Source: Myxococcales bacterium
Lineage (GTDB): Bacteria > Myxococcota_A > Polyangia > Palsa-1104
Length of the DNA: 64,000 nt
Direction of reading: 5' to 3'
NCBI GenBank assembly: GCA_003170275.1
Contig: PNAM01000016.1
Span: 1 to 64,000, forward strand
Below are positions 16,803 through 25,203 of the stretch, piece by piece; the first letter of the stretch is position 1; each line of letters opens with the position of its first letter. The position numbers were made by a program, and so were the translations under genes. The notes under the pieces were generated by a model. That model had not been told where the DNA came from. It was given only the letters and a program-made list of their open reading frames with translations, and made no database searches.

Positions 16803-17528
16803 ATGACCGCCCGCGCCGCCGCGCTCCTCGTCGACGATGATGCCCGTCTGGGCAAGCTGCTCGAGGAGTACCTCGCGCAGAACGAGATCGACGTCACCGT
16901 CGCCACCGACGGGGAGCGCGGGTTGCGTGAGCTGGACGGGCGGCACTTCGACGTGGTGCTGCTCGACATCATGCTGCCCGGCATCGACGGGCTCGAGGTG
17001 TGCAAGCGCATCCGCGCGCAGCCCGCGCACGCCGGCATCCCGATCCTCATGCTCACCGCCAAGGGCGACGACATCGACAAGATCGTCGGCCTCGAGATCG
17101 GCGCCGACGACTACCTGGCCAAGCCGTTCAACCCGCGCGAGCTGCTCGCCCGCGTGCGCGCGGTGCTGCGCCGCTCCTCGTCGTCGGGCGCGCCGGCCGG
17201 CGACAAGGATCACTTCCGCGCCGGCGATCTGGAGATCCACTTCGGCGCGCGCGAGGTGTTGGTCGGCGGCAAGCGGCAGGTGCTCACCCACTTCGAGTTC
17301 GAGCTGCTCTCGTGCCTGGCGAAAGCGGCCGGGCGCGTCTTGTCGCGCGAGCACTTGATGGATGCGCTCAAGGGCGCCGAGTTCGAGACCTTCGATCGCT
17401 CGATCGACGTGCACATCTCCAAGCTGCGCGCCAAGCTGGAGCCCGATCCGAAGAGCCCGCGCTACATCAAGACCGTGCGCGGCGTCGGCTACGTGCTCGC
17501 CAAGGACGGCGCGCAGGGCGTCGCATGA
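16803..17528 (+). CDS. OmpR/PhoB-type response regulator, CpxR-like
   Basis: 241 residues. The receiver domain spans 1-120, with the acidic triad DDD at 11-13, the phospho-acceptor D55 in VLLDIMLPG, T in LTAKG and K near 104 in AKPFN. The C-terminal winged helix has LTHFEFELLSCLA, a recognition helix around SIDVHISKLRAKL and the wing IKTVRGVGYVL. It overlaps the histidine kinase start by ATGA and follows the duplicated Spy-like gene. Together with the GTAAA boxes at 15859-15898 this argues for a Cpx-like envelope-stress regulator, but OmpR-family members of other specificity cannot be excluded from the protein alone. Confidence 0.92.
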   Translation: MTARAAALLVDDDARLGKLLEEYLAQNEIDVTVATDGERGLRELDGRHFDVVLLDIMLPGIDGLEVCKRIRAQPAHAGIPILMLTAKGDDIDKIVGLEIGADDYLAKPFNPRELLARVRAVLRRSSSSGAPAGDKDHFRAGDLEIHFGAREVLVGGKRQVLTHFEFELLSCLAKAAGRVLSREHLMDALKGAEFETFDRSIDVHISKLRAKLEPDPKSPRYIKTVRGVGYVLAKDGAQGVA

Positions 17529-18928
17529 GGGGCGGCCGGCGGCTCTACGCGCGCATCTACATCCATTTCATCGGCGTGCTGATCGTCGTCGGCGTGGTCT
17601 CGTCGCTGGTGTTCGCGACCGGTTGGCGCACCACCTTCCTGCACCACTGGACCACGCGGCTGGCGCGCCACGCGGCGACCATGGTGGGCGCGCAGCCCGA
17701 CGAGCAGCACCGCGTGGCGATGGTGCGGCACCTGTCCGAAGGGCTGGACCTCGACGTGACGGTGCGCGATGCGAGCGGCAGGGTGCAGATCTCGACCGGT
17801 GCCGAGCTGCCCGCGCTCACCGCCGACGAGCTGGCCGAGCTGCGCCAGGGACCCACTGCCCTGCACGAGGGGCGCGCGTGGTTCGTCGCCGCGCCGATCG
17901 TCGACTGGCAGACCGGCGCGCAACTGGGCGTGCTCGAGACCGTTCCCATGCGCCGGTTCGCGCCGCCGAACATGTTCCGCCCGCTCGGCATGGTCGCGCT
18001 GGCGCTGCTGATCGTCGGGCTGGCCACCTTTCCGCTCGCGCGCCGCATCTCGCGTCCCGTCGAGCGGCTCACCGAAGCGAGCCGGCGGCTGGGCGGCGGC
18101 GAGCTGTCCTATCGCGTGCCGCTGCGCACGCACGGCCGGCGCCGCTGGAAGCGCCACTCGCATCGTCCCGACGACGAGCTGGGCGAGCTGACGCGCGCGT
18201 GGAACGACATGGCCGAGCGGGTCGAGAGCCTGGTGCGCGGCCAGCGCGAGCTGCTCGCCAACGTGAGCCACGAGCTGCGCTCGCCGCTGGCGCGCATCCG
18301 CCTGGCGCTCGAGCTGTTGCCCGGCGACGCCAAGACCGAGGCGCGCGTCTCCGACGTGAAGCTCGATCTGGCCGAGCTCGAGCGGCTGATCGACGACGTG
18401 CTCACCACCTCGCGGCTGGACGCGACCGGGCTGCCCATGCACCTCGAGCAGGTCGACGTGCCGAGCCTGCTGCAGCAACTCGTCGAGCGCGCGCAGATCG
18501 ATCCCATGACCACCGGCAAGACGGTCGCGCTCGCGCCCGACTCCGACGGCGCCGGCGAGGTCGCCGCGGACGGCGCGTTGCTCAAGCGCGCGATCTGGAA
18601 CCTGGTCGAGAACGCCGCCAAGTACGGCGCGCCGCCGATCACGCTCTTTGCCACGCGCACCGCCGAGCGGCTCTCGTTGACCGTCGCCGATCAGGGAGAC
18701 GGCATCCCGCTCGCCGATCGGCAGCGGGTCTTCGATCCGTTCTATCGCGCCGACAAGGCGCGCACGCCCGGCCGCGCCGCCGGCTTCGGGCTCGGACTGA
18801 CGCTGGCGCGCCGCGTCGCCGAGGTGCACGGCGGCACCATCGCGATCAGCGACGGCGAGCCGCGCGGCTGCCGCATCACGGTCGAGATCCCGCTCGGTAC
18901 ACAGTCAAAAGAGCGATCACGCGCTTGA
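17525..18928 (+). CDS. Membrane histidine kinase, CpxA-like
   Basis: 467 residues. Topology: TM1 about 14-35, a periplasmic sensor of about 115 residues, TM2 about 156-176, then HAMP. The HAMP domain carries an unusual basic insert (RTHGRRRWKRHSHRP) before DDELGELTRAWNDM. The H-box NVSHELRSPLARIR holds the phospho-His near 250. The ATPase domain has the N-box NLVENAAKYG, G1 DQGDGIP, the F-box FDPFYRAD and G2 GFGLGLTLA. It should phosphorylate the regulator encoded immediately upstream. Its last 53 bases overlap the convergent dctP-like gene. Confidence 0.92.
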   Translation: MRGGRRLYARIYIHFIGVLIVVGVVSSLVFATGWRTTFLHHWTTRLARHAATMVGAQPDEQHRVAMVRHLSEGLDLDVTVRDASGRVQISTGAELPALTADELAELRQGPTALHEGRAWFVAAPIVDWQTGAQLGVLETVPMRRFAPPNMFRPLGMVALALLIVGLATFPLARRISRPVERLTEASRRLGGGELSYRVPLRTHGRRRWKRHSHRPDDELGELTRAWNDMAERVESLVRGQRELLANVSHELRSPLARIRLALELLPGDAKTEARVSDVKLDLAELERLIDDVLTTSRLDATGLPMHLEQVDVPSLLQQLVERAQIDPMTTGKTVALAPDSDGAGEVAADGALLKRAIWNLVENAAKYGAPPITLFATRTAERLSLTVADQGDGIPLADRQRVFDPFYRADKARTPGRAAGFGLGLTLARRVAEVHGGTIAISDGEPRGCRITVEIPLGTQSKERSRA

Positions 18929-19871
18929 CGAGCGCGGACGGGACCAGCTGCTCGCCCAACCGCTCGCGGATGCCGCGGTAGGCCTCGAACAGCTCCAGTC
19001 GCACGCTTTCCGGCACCGCCACTTCCTGCATCCCCTGCTTGCGGAACATGACCAGCAGCGTCTCGTCCATCTCCTTGCCGAGCACGTCGAGCCGGCCGGC
19101 GAGCCGCTTGGCCGCCGCGCGCACCACCTCCTGCGACGGAGCGGGCAGCCGCTCGAGCGTGCGCGACTCCATCACCAGGCAGCCGGTGAGGAACGCCGTG
19201 CGCACGTCGGTGTAGTACTTCAGGCGCGTGAACCATTGATAGGCCAGCGCCGCGGTCGGCACCGCCATCACCGCATCGAGCCTTCCTTCGTCGAGCGCGG
19301 CGCGCACCTGCGTGATCGGCATGGGCACCGCGGTCATGCCCAGCGCCTCGGCGTACAGGCGGCCCAGCCGATCGATGTCCCACACCCACGTGCGCACGCG
19401 CTTGACGTCGGCGAACGTGCGCACCGGCACGCGCGAGAACATGCGCGCCGCACCCAGCGACGAGAAGCCGAGGTTGACGAACCCGGCGTGCTGGAACTCC
19501 TCGTCGAACAGCCCGTTGAGCTTGCCGCGCACGTAGTCCGACTCCTCGCGGCTGTTGAAGACGCCGAGCAGGCGCAGCGCGCGCATCGACGGGGCCAGGT
19601 GCTCGCACAGCATGCTCGCCGAGGCCACGCCCTCGAGCTGGCCGCGCTGCAGCCGCCCCAGGCTCTCGAAGTCGTCGCCCGCCACGCCCGAGAAGTACAG
19701 CTTGATGGTCACCTCGCCACGCGTGCCGCGCTCGACGTCCCAGGCGAACGCCTTGAACTCCTTCGCCCACGCGGTGCCGTCGGGCGCGACCAACGAAAAG
19801 CGCAGCACGGTCGGCTCGGCGACGGCCGGCGTGGCCAGCAGCAACAACCCGACCGCGAGGGCGCGTAGCAT
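18876..19871 (-). CDS. Orphan TRAP-type solute-binding protein (DctP family)
   Basis: 331 residues from the ATG at 19871. A signal peptide (LAVGLLLLATPAVA) precedes a DctP-like binding protein: TVLRFSLVAPDGTAWAKEF, a helical EVTIKLYFSGVAGDDFE, the typical VRTWVWDIDRLGRLYAEALGMTAVPMP segment and the late MFRKQGMQEV. These proteins deliver carboxylates to DctQM membrane subunits, but no such genes are near. It may therefore serve as a periplasmic sensor or work with a permease encoded elsewhere. Its 3' end overlaps the convergent histidine kinase by 53 bases. Confidence 0.88.
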   Translation of the reverse strand: MLRALAVGLLLLATPAVAEPTVLRFSLVAPDGTAWAKEFKAFAWDVERGTRGEVTIKLYFSGVAGDDFESLGRLQRGQLEGVASASMLCEHLAPSMRALRLLGVFNSREESDYVRGKLNGLFDEEFQHAGFVNLGFSSLGAARMFSRVPVRTFADVKRVRTWVWDIDRLGRLYAEALGMTAVPMPITQVRAALDEGRLDAVMAVPTAALAYQWFTRLKYYTDVRTAFLTGCLVMESRTLERLPAPSQEVVRAAAKRLAGRLDVLGKEMDETLLVMFRKQGMQEVAVPESVRLELFEAYRGIRERLGEQLVPSALVKRVIALLTVYRAGSRP

Positions 19872-19979
19872 CGGCGCGTTCAGTATAGACTCCCTGTGAG
19901 AAAAGCACGCGCGCGGTGCGTCAAGACGGCGGAATGCACCTTGCGCCGCTCCCCGCCACGACCCACAACTAAAGGTAGG

Positions 19980-21446
19980 GTGAAGTTCCCAGCCCTCATC
20001 TTGGCCGCGCTCCTGTGGGCGCCGACGCTGCTGTACGGACAGCCGTCCTTGCGCCCGTTGCCCGGGCCCATCTGTGTCGGCGAGTACGCCGACGACCTCT
20101 CGGCGGTCCTGCCGCGCGTGCGCGAGTTCGAGCGCCAGAGCTACTCGTACTGCGTGCGCAACACCGCGACCTACGAGTGCCTTTCGTACGGCATCGACGG
20201 TAACGTGCGCAAGACCCGCAAGCGCGCGGTGATGCACGGCACCGGCTTCGGCTATCGCCAGCAGTCGGGCGAGACGCTGCTGGTGACCAACCAGCACGTC
20301 GCCGAGTGGCCGGCCGTCACCGACGAGGAGCACCCGGTCGAGGGGGTCCCGCACGGCTGCAAGAAGGTGAGCGACGCGCTGCGCGTGGTCGACAACGAGT
20401 CGGACGCCTACGAGCGCGACGACGTCACCCTCACCCGCGTGGTCGCCGACGAGAAGCTCGACGTGGCGATCCTGCGCGCCCACACGCTCCTACATATCCT
20501 TCCGTGGAAGATCGGCCGCTCGGCGGCGCTGCGCGAGCGCAACGTGGTCGAGGTGCGCGGCTTCCCGCTCGGCGCGTTCCAGGCCACCAACGTGGGCAAG
20601 GTGGTCTCGGCGTTCGATCGCGACAGCTACCACGAGTGGGAGCACGACGACTTCGTGGTCGATGCGCTGCTGTCGTCGGGCAACTCCGGCTCGCCGGTGC
20701 TCGCGGTCTCGTGCCGCACGGGCGAGTTCGAGCTGGTCGGCATCTATCACGCCGGCTACGCCGAGGGCTCGGCGCTCAACGTAGTGGTGGGCATCGATCA
20801 GGTGCGCGACCTGCTCACCACGCTCAAGCGCTCGCCGGGCCGTCACGATCCGGCCAACGTCGCGCTGCAGGCGCGTGATCGGCTCAAGCTGAACGCGCCG
20901 GCCGATCCGTTCTTCCCGTTCGGCCCGCTCACCGCGCAGGTGCGCTCGCGCTCCGACGGCGCGCTGCTGTTCGAGGTCATGTCGCGCGACTTTCCCCTGC
21001 GCACGCACCCGATCCTGGTGCTCGAAGATCTGCCCAACACGACGCAGGAGAAGGACAAGGACGCGTTCGGCGATCTCGGGCGCATCTGGTTCGGCGGGCC
21101 GGGCGGGCTCAAGCCGTACGCGCGCTCCGATCTCGACGGCGACGCGCAGGCGGCCGTCACCAAGCTGCTCGACGAGCTGCGCCGCGACGCGCTCGACACG
21201 TTCGCGTTCCGCGCCGCTGCGCGCGAAGGTCCGTCGACGCGCGAGCGCTTCGATCACATGAGCCGGCTCGAGCGCACGTTGCGCCGCGCGACCCTGGCGC
21301 GCCGCGAGCCGGCGCAGATCGTCAACGAGCTCGCCGAGCGACTCGCGCCGCACGGCGCCGACGCGCCGCAACAGCTCGCCGACATCTACGTGGTGCCCGC
21401 CGCGCCCGCGCCCGCCGCCGACAAGCCGATGGTCGGCAACAAGTAG
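19980..21446 (+). CDS. Exported trypsin-like serine protease
   Basis: 488 residues from the GTG at 19980, which has AAAGGTAGGG just upstream and gives a clean signal peptide (LILAALLWAPTLLYG). An upstream frame extension adds a non-hydrophobic start. The chymotrypsin fold is recognised by its triad: His in LVTNQHVAEW (about 105), Asp in KLDVAILR (about 161) and Ser in SSGNSGSPV (about 234). Six Cys occur in the N-terminal third. A C-terminal half of about 200 residues is unlike HtrA PDZ domains and carries no motif I know; it ends in a Pro/Ala tail. The stop codon directly abuts the convergent CAP-protein stop. Confidence 0.85.
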   Translation: MKFPALILAALLWAPTLLYGQPSLRPLPGPICVGEYADDLSAVLPRVREFERQSYSYCVRNTATYECLSYGIDGNVRKTRKRAVMHGTGFGYRQQSGETLLVTNQHVAEWPAVTDEEHPVEGVPHGCKKVSDALRVVDNESDAYERDDVTLTRVVADEKLDVAILRAHTLLHILPWKIGRSAALRERNVVEVRGFPLGAFQATNVGKVVSAFDRDSYHEWEHDDFVVDALLSSGNSGSPVLAVSCRTGEFELVGIYHAGYAEGSALNVVVGIDQVRDLLTTLKRSPGRHDPANVALQARDRLKLNAPADPFFPFGPLTAQVRSRSDGALLFEVMSRDFPLRTHPILVLEDLPNTTQEKDKDAFGDLGRIWFGGPGGLKPYARSDLDGDAQAAVTKLLDELRRDALDTFAFRAAAREGPSTRERFDHMSRLERTLRRATLARREPAQIVNELAERLAPHGADAPQQLADIYVVPAAPAPAADKPMVGNK

Positions 21447-21986
21447 CTACGGGCTGAAGTCGTTGGTGAAGTACAGTCGGTTGGCGGAGTCTTCGAGGAG
21501 CCCGACGCCGACCTTGTGGTAGCCGGGCATCACGATCGCGTCGTGATGCCCGCCGCCGGGACCTTCGGCGATCATCGCCGCCAGGATCTGATCGATGGCG
21601 CCCGCCTCGGGGCCGGGCATCCAGCCGTTCTGGTCGCCCTGGTTCTCGGCCGCGGCGCCGTCGAAGCCGCTCGAGAACAGCGTGCCGTTCTGCGACGCGG
21701 TGACGAAGTGTTGGTGCGCCTGGTGATCCATCGACAGCTCGACCGAGCCGGCCTGCGCGAAGTCGTCGAGCTGCGACGAGCGTAGCAGCGCGCTGACGCC
21801 GGCCGTGGCGCGATAGGCGTTGAGCCCGTCGAGGCAGTGCTGGCGAAACCCTTCGAGATCCGAGGGTGCCGGTCCGGCGCCGTCGCTCGCGCCGGAATCG
21901 ACCGCGTCCGCAGGCGAGAGGCACCCCGCTCCGCAGGTCAACACGGCCAAGAGCGCCAAGCGTTCCACCCGGCGATCATTGCACAC
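21447..21986 (-). CDS. CAP-superfamily lipoprotein (SCP/PR-1 domain)
   Basis: 179 residues from GTG 21986; a second GTG at 21968 gives 173 with an equally good signal. The lipobox CGAGC anchors it. After an Asp/Ser-rich linker, the CAP domain shows CLDGLNAYRATAGVSALLRSSQLDDFAQAGS, a typical HQHF motif, then GGGHHDAIVMPGYHKVGVGL near the end. The cavity His residues of CAP proteins are recognisable (HQAHQHF and HHDAI). The function of bacterial members is mostly unknown. Its stop begins at the base next to the protease stop, with no spacer. Confidence 0.82.
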   Translation of the reverse strand: MCNDRRVERLALLAVLTCGAGCLSPADAVDSGASDGAGPAPSDLEGFRQHCLDGLNAYRATAGVSALLRSSQLDDFAQAGSVELSMDHQAHQHFVTASQNGTLFSSGFDGAAAENQGDQNGWMPGPEAGAIDQILAAMIAEGPGGGHHDAIVMPGYHKVGVGLLEDSANRLYFTNDFSP

Positions 21987-22003
21987 CTGCTAGGATGAGC
22001 ACC

Positions 22004-22822
22004 ATGTCCATCGTCCATCATCCGCGCGCAGTGGTCACCGGCGGCGGCGGCGGCCTCGGTCGCGCGTTTTGCGTCGAGCTCGCCAGCCGCGGCGCCAAGC
22101 TGATCGTCAGCGATCTGAATCTCGCCGCTGCCACCGCCACCGCCAAAGCGTGCGGCGCCGCCGCGCACCCGGTCGCCTGTGACGTCTCGAAGTTGGCCGA
22201 CGTCGAGGCGCTCGGCCACGAAGCTGATCGCCTGCTCGGCGGCGTCGATCTGTTGGTCAACAACGCGGGAGTGGCCGCCGCCGGCCGCATCGGCGAGGTG
22301 CCGATCCCCGATTGGCAATGGGCGCTCGGCGTGAACCTGTGGGGCGTGATTCACGGCTGCCACGTGTTCGTGCCACGCCTGCGCCAACAGCATCGCGGTC
22401 ACATCCTCAACGTCGCTTCGGCGGCGGGGCTGATCAGCGCGCCGGAGATGGGTCCCTACAACGTCTCGAAGGCCGCGGTGGTCGCGCTCTCCGAGACGCT
22501 GCACGCCGAGCTGGCCGCGGATCAGGTCGGCGTCTCGGTCTTGTGTCCCACGTTCTTCCGCACCAACATCGGCAACGCCGCGCGCGGGCCGATCGACGAC
22601 AAGAAGCGCGCGATGATGGACAAGCTGATGGACGCGAGCAAGCTCGACGCCGACGCGGTGGCGCGCTTCGCGCTCGATCAGGCGGCGGCCGGCAAGCTGT
22701 ACCTCCTGCCGCACGCCGACGGTCGCTGGGCGTGGCGTATGAAGCGCCTGGCGCCGGAGCGCTTCGCGGTGCTCATGCCGAAGGCGCTGGCGATGCAAGC
22801 CAAGCGACTCGGGATCGAGTAG
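22004..22822 (+). CDS. Short-chain dehydrogenase/reductase
   Basis: 272 residues from the ATG at 22004, with AGGA eight bases upstream; an ATG three codons earlier lacks a site. This is a classical SDR: the cofactor loop VVTGGGGGLGRAF, Asp in VSDLN at the end of strand 2 (favouring NAD), NNAG, catalytic Ser in NVASAAG, and YNVSK with the Tyr and Lys. The tail past 230 (RRWAWR-like, basic and hydrophobic) resembles SDRs acting on lipid or steroid-like substrates. It is followed two bases later by the cupin gene, suggesting a shared pathway. Confidence 0.9.
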   Translation: MSIVHHPRAVVTGGGGGLGRAFCVELASRGAKLIVSDLNLAAATATAKACGAAAHPVACDVSKLADVEALGHEADRLLGGVDLLVNNAGVAAAGRIGEVPIPDWQWALGVNLWGVIHGCHVFVPRLRQQHRGHILNVASAAGLISAPEMGPYNVSKAAVVALSETLHAELAADQVGVSVLCPTFFRTNIGNAARGPIDDKKRAMMDKLMDASKLDADAVARFALDQAAAGKLYLLPHADGRWAWRMKRLAPERFAVLMPKALAMQAKRLGIE

Positions 22823-22824
22823 CG

Positions 22825-23310
22825 ATGCCGGCGGAGGTCGACGCGATCGTCCGCGCGCTCGGGCTCGCGCCGCATCCGGAAGGCGGCTTCTTTCGCGAGA
22901 CCTTTCGCGCGCCGCTCACGCTCGAGGGACTGCCGCAGGGCCCGCGCGCAGCGTCGACGGCGATCTACTACCTGCTCCCGGCCGGCGCGACCTCCGCGTT
23001 TCATCGCGTGCGCTCCGACGAGCTGTGGCACTTCTACGCCGGCGATCCGCTCGAGCTGCACCTGTTCGACGAGCGCGGCCACGCGCAGCACACGCTCGGC
23101 CCGGACCTCTCCAGCGGCGAGCGCCCGCAGCTGGTGGTCCCGTCCGGCACGGTGCAAGGCGCGCGCGCAGCGGGTGCGCGTTACACGCTGGTCGGCTGCA
23201 CCGTCGCGCCCGGCTTCGACTTCGCCGATTGGCAGCTGGTGCCGCGCGAGGAGCTCGGCGCGCGCTTCCCCTCCGAGCGCGCGCTGATCGAAGCGCTCAC
23301 CCGTCGTTGA
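22825..23310 (+). CDS. Cupin protein of the DUF985 family
   Basis: 161 residues. DUF985 cupins are marked by LAPHPEGGFFRETFR near the start, STAIYYLLPAGATSAFHRVRSDELWHFYAGDPL in the first cupin motif, then the late CTVAPGFDFADWQLVPREEL. The putative metal ligands are the His of AFHRV and of LWHFY. The chemistry of the family is not settled. It starts two bases after the SDR stop, and its 3' end overlaps the convergent membrane-protein gene by 14 bases. Confidence 0.9.
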   Translation: MPAEVDAIVRALGLAPHPEGGFFRETFRAPLTLEGLPQGPRAASTAIYYLLPAGATSAFHRVRSDELWHFYAGDPLELHLFDERGHAQHTLGPDLSSGERPQLVVPSGTVQGARAAGARYTLVGCTVAPGFDFADWQLVPREELGARFPSERALIEALTRR

Positions 23311-23878
23311 CGTTCTGGTAGGCGCCGTCTTCGTTGTGCGCGGCGCGCCACGCGATCACGCAGCTGGCGACCGCGACCATCACGCCGGCCGCGAACAGCA
23401 TCGCGCCGACCGAGCCGCGCGCGCGCGCCGACCATTGCGCGCGATCGAGCGCGTCGACGCTCGGCGAAACAAAGTGGCCGTCGCCGCGCGCGTCGACCAC
23501 CCACGCCTTGGACGAGCCGCGATAGCCGGTCGGGCGCGGATCGTCTTCCTGGTGCGTCGCGCAGCCGACCACCAGCACCTGCGCGCCGTCGGCGATCGAC
23601 GGCGCCGCTGGATCGCGATCGACCAGCACGCGAAACTCGGCGCCCTCGTCCTCGACCACCGCGCGCCCACCCGGCTGCGCACGCCAGGTGCCGACCACCG
23701 TCACCACGCCGGCCTGCACGTCGCGGACCTTGCGCAGCGACGCGCGCGCCTGCGCGATCCCGTCGGCGCGCCGCCGCGCGTGACGGCGCAGCAGCAACCC
23801 GGCCATCACCAACGGCACCGCGATCAGCAGCGCCGGCCACCAGGCAGACATTCCGTACTCGTTCAATAGACCTTCCAT
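23297..23878 (-). CDS. Two-TM membrane protein, last gene of the rSAM operon
   Basis: 193 residues. One helix at about 12-31 (WWPALLIAVPLVMAGLLLR), a soluble middle of about 125 residues with an early basic patch, then a second helix at about 158-178 (GAMLFAAGVMVAVASCVIA). The middle has beta-rich segments (VVTVVGTWRAQ and EFRVLVDRDPAA) and a lone GCATHQEDDPR motif. The layout loosely recalls GIDE/MUL1-type membrane proteins, but no catalytic residues can be matched. It starts 10 bases after the third small exported protein, which places it in the radical SAM operon and suggests a role in handling those products at the membrane. Confidence 0.7.
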   Translation of the reverse strand: MEGLLNEYGMSAWWPALLIAVPLVMAGLLLRRHARRRADGIAQARASLRKVRDVQAGVVTVVGTWRAQPGGRAVVEDEGAEFRVLVDRDPAAPSIADGAQVLVVGCATHQEDDPRPTGYRGSSKAWVVDARGDGHFVSPSVDALDRAQWSARARGSVGAMLFAAGVMVAVASCVIAWRAAHNEDGAYQNVNDG

Positions 23879-23888
23879 GGGCTCCCGC

Positions 23889-24347
23889 TCATCGATCGTA
23901 CGTATGGGTTGGTTTCAGACTTCCCCCGGACCGTTCACTCTCGTGCGATTGCGCCGCCGGCTGCGGGCTTCTGGGTGCAGGCATCGCACCGCCAGGTGGG
24001 GTGCTGTGGGTCGCGCTCTTGGGCAGACGCGGTGCCGGCTCGAGGCGCACGCGCAGCTGCGTCGCCAGGCGTCCGAGCAGCTCGCCGCTGTCGATGGTGT
24101 CGTCGACGAACGCCAGCGGGTCGCGCGAATCGGCGCGCGCCTCGCGCTTGAGCCGCTCGATCGGCAGCGCGCGAGCCTGCGGCGCGGCCGCCTGCGACGC
24201 GACGATCTCCACGGCCGGCATCTCCACGCGGCGCTCGGGCACCTTGACCAGGTGCGCGGGCGGCTCGTCGTCGTGCGCGGGCACGGACGCATCGCCGAGC
24301 GCGGGCAGCGCGGTGGCCAGGCCGAGCAGCACCAGGAACGCGCGCAT
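23889..24347 (-). CDS. Small exported protein C of the rSAM operon
   Basis: 152 residues from the ATG at 24347, which overlaps the previous stop (ATGA). The signal peptide (FLVLLGLATALPALG) is followed by a mature start D-A-S-V-P, closely like the mature starts of the two upstream proteins (D-V-T-P-P and D-A-T-V-P). The rest is Pro/Ala/Arg-rich with a coiled stretch around PIERLKREARADSRD. It has no HPHGPDEPC motif and no cysteine, so it is probably not modified like its neighbours; it may be a carrier or a diverged paralogue. No known family. Confidence 0.7.
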   Translation of the reverse strand: MRAFLVLLGLATALPALGDASVPAHDDEPPAHLVKVPERRVEMPAVEIVASQAAAPQARALPIERLKREARADSRDPLAFVDDTIDSGELLGRLATQLRVRLEPAPRLPKSATHSTPPGGAMPAPRSPQPAAQSHESERSGGSLKPTHTYDR

Positions 24348-24775
24348 CAGCCGCGCCTCGTTGAGCGGCACGGCTCGTCGGGCCCGTGCGGATGCACCCG
24401 TATGCCCTCGGCAGACACGTGCAGGTTGACGCCCTCGAGCTGCCACTTCCCATCAGACTTCGTCGCTTTTTCCTTTTGCTTCTGCTTCCCTTTTTCCTTC
24501 GGCTTGATCGTCGGCACCTCGGGCGGTCGCGACATCGCGATCACGCCGCCGGTGACCATCGTCTCGAGCCCCTCGGTCCGAGCGTTCGCGCACGGGATCG
24601 GCTTCTCGCTCGACGGTCCCGGCCCTTGCGGGACGGTCGCGTCGGCCAGGACCGGCGTCGCCAGCGCGATCGGCGCCACGCCAGCGAGGATGCGCCACGC
24701 CGCACCGACGCGCGGAAAGCGCACGCGCGCCGCCGAAGCCGCTCGCACCGGGCGCGGGTCCTTCGAGTCGCTCAC
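24347..24775 (-). CDS. Small exported protein B, HPHGPDEPC C-terminal motif
   Basis: 142 residues from a GTG that overlaps the stop of protein A (GTGA). An internal hydrophobic signal (ILAGVAPIALATPVLA) ends before D-A-T-V-P. The middle is Lys/Gln-rich (a KPKEKGKQKQKEKATK run) with a single Cys at IPCANA. The C terminus carries AEGIRVHPHGPDEPC at 122-136, only six residues from the end. The nine-residue motif is identical to that of protein A and falls at the same residue numbers (128-136). Because a radical SAM/SPASM enzyme is encoded just upstream in the same coupled operon, I infer that this is one of its substrates. Precursor status is unproven. Confidence 0.75.
   Translation of the reverse strand: MSDSKDPRPVRAASAARVRFPRVGAAWRILAGVAPIALATPVLADATVPQGPGPSSEKPIPCANARTEGLETMVTGGVIAMSRPPEVPTIKPKEKGKQKQKEKATKSDGKWQLEGVNLHVSAEGIRVHPHGPDEPCRSTRRG
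24368..24394 (-). repeat. HPHGPDEPC-coding repeat, copy 2
   Basis: These 27 bases encode the shared nine-residue motif in protein B and match copy 1 (24796-24822) at 25 of 27 positions. Both differences are silent third-base changes. The flanking codons also agree in part: E-G before the motif and two or three R/S residues after it. Confidence 0.9.
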
Positions 24776-25203
24776 GAGCGCCTGCCAATCGGCGAGCACG
24801 GCTCGTCCGGCCCGTGCGGGTGGATCACCATCCCCTCGCCGGCTTCTCCGTCGAGCAGGATCACCAACTGCGGCGACGGGCGGGCGGCCCGCGCGATGTC
24901 GCCCTTCGGGCGCGGATACTCGGCCGGCGGTTTCGCGGGCTTCGGCTTCTCGATCTCCTTGCGCGGGCAAGCGACCTTGCCGCGCAGGATCGGGATCGGG
25001 TTCTTTGGCGCCGGATTGGGACTCGGCGCGGGCGCAGGCGCAGGATCCTGCGGCTTCGGCTCTTCCGCGGTGCGCGCCGCCACGATCGTGCCCGCGAGCC
25101 CGTGACCCGCCGGCGGCGGCGTGACGTCCGCAAGCGCCCTGAGCGAGGGATAGGCCGCCGCGACAATCGACGCTGCGCGCACCAGTCTCTTCATGCCGTT
25201 CAT
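24772..25203 (-). CDS. Small exported protein A, HPHGPDEPC C-terminal motif
   Basis: 143 residues from the ATG at 25203, which overlaps the radical SAM stop (ATGA). The signal segment (ASIVAAAYPSLRALA) is followed by D-V-T-P-P. A Pro/Ala-rich linker (PAPAPAPSPNPAPKNP) leads to a single Cys in KVACPRKE, then a basic region and the hydrophobic stretch QLVILLDG. The C terminus has GEGMVIHPHGPDEPC at 122-136, then seven residues ending in RRS. It is directly downstream of, and translationally coupled to, the SPASM enzyme, the usual position for a peptide substrate. His and Cys in the motif could also form a metal site. Confidence 0.75.
   Translation of the reverse strand: MNGMKRLVRAASIVAAAYPSLRALADVTPPPAGHGLAGTIVAARTAEEPKPQDPAPAPAPSPNPAPKNPIPILRGKVACPRKEIEKPKPAKPPAEYPRPKGDIARAARPSPQLVILLDGEAGEGMVIHPHGPDEPCSPIGRRS
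24796..24822 (-). repeat. HPHGPDEPC-coding repeat, copy 1
   Basis: This copy in protein A matches copy 2 (24368-24394) except for two silent changes. The copies are 428 bases apart in separate genes, whose middle regions share no obvious similarity. The motif is therefore the best-conserved part of the two proteins. Confidence 0.9.
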
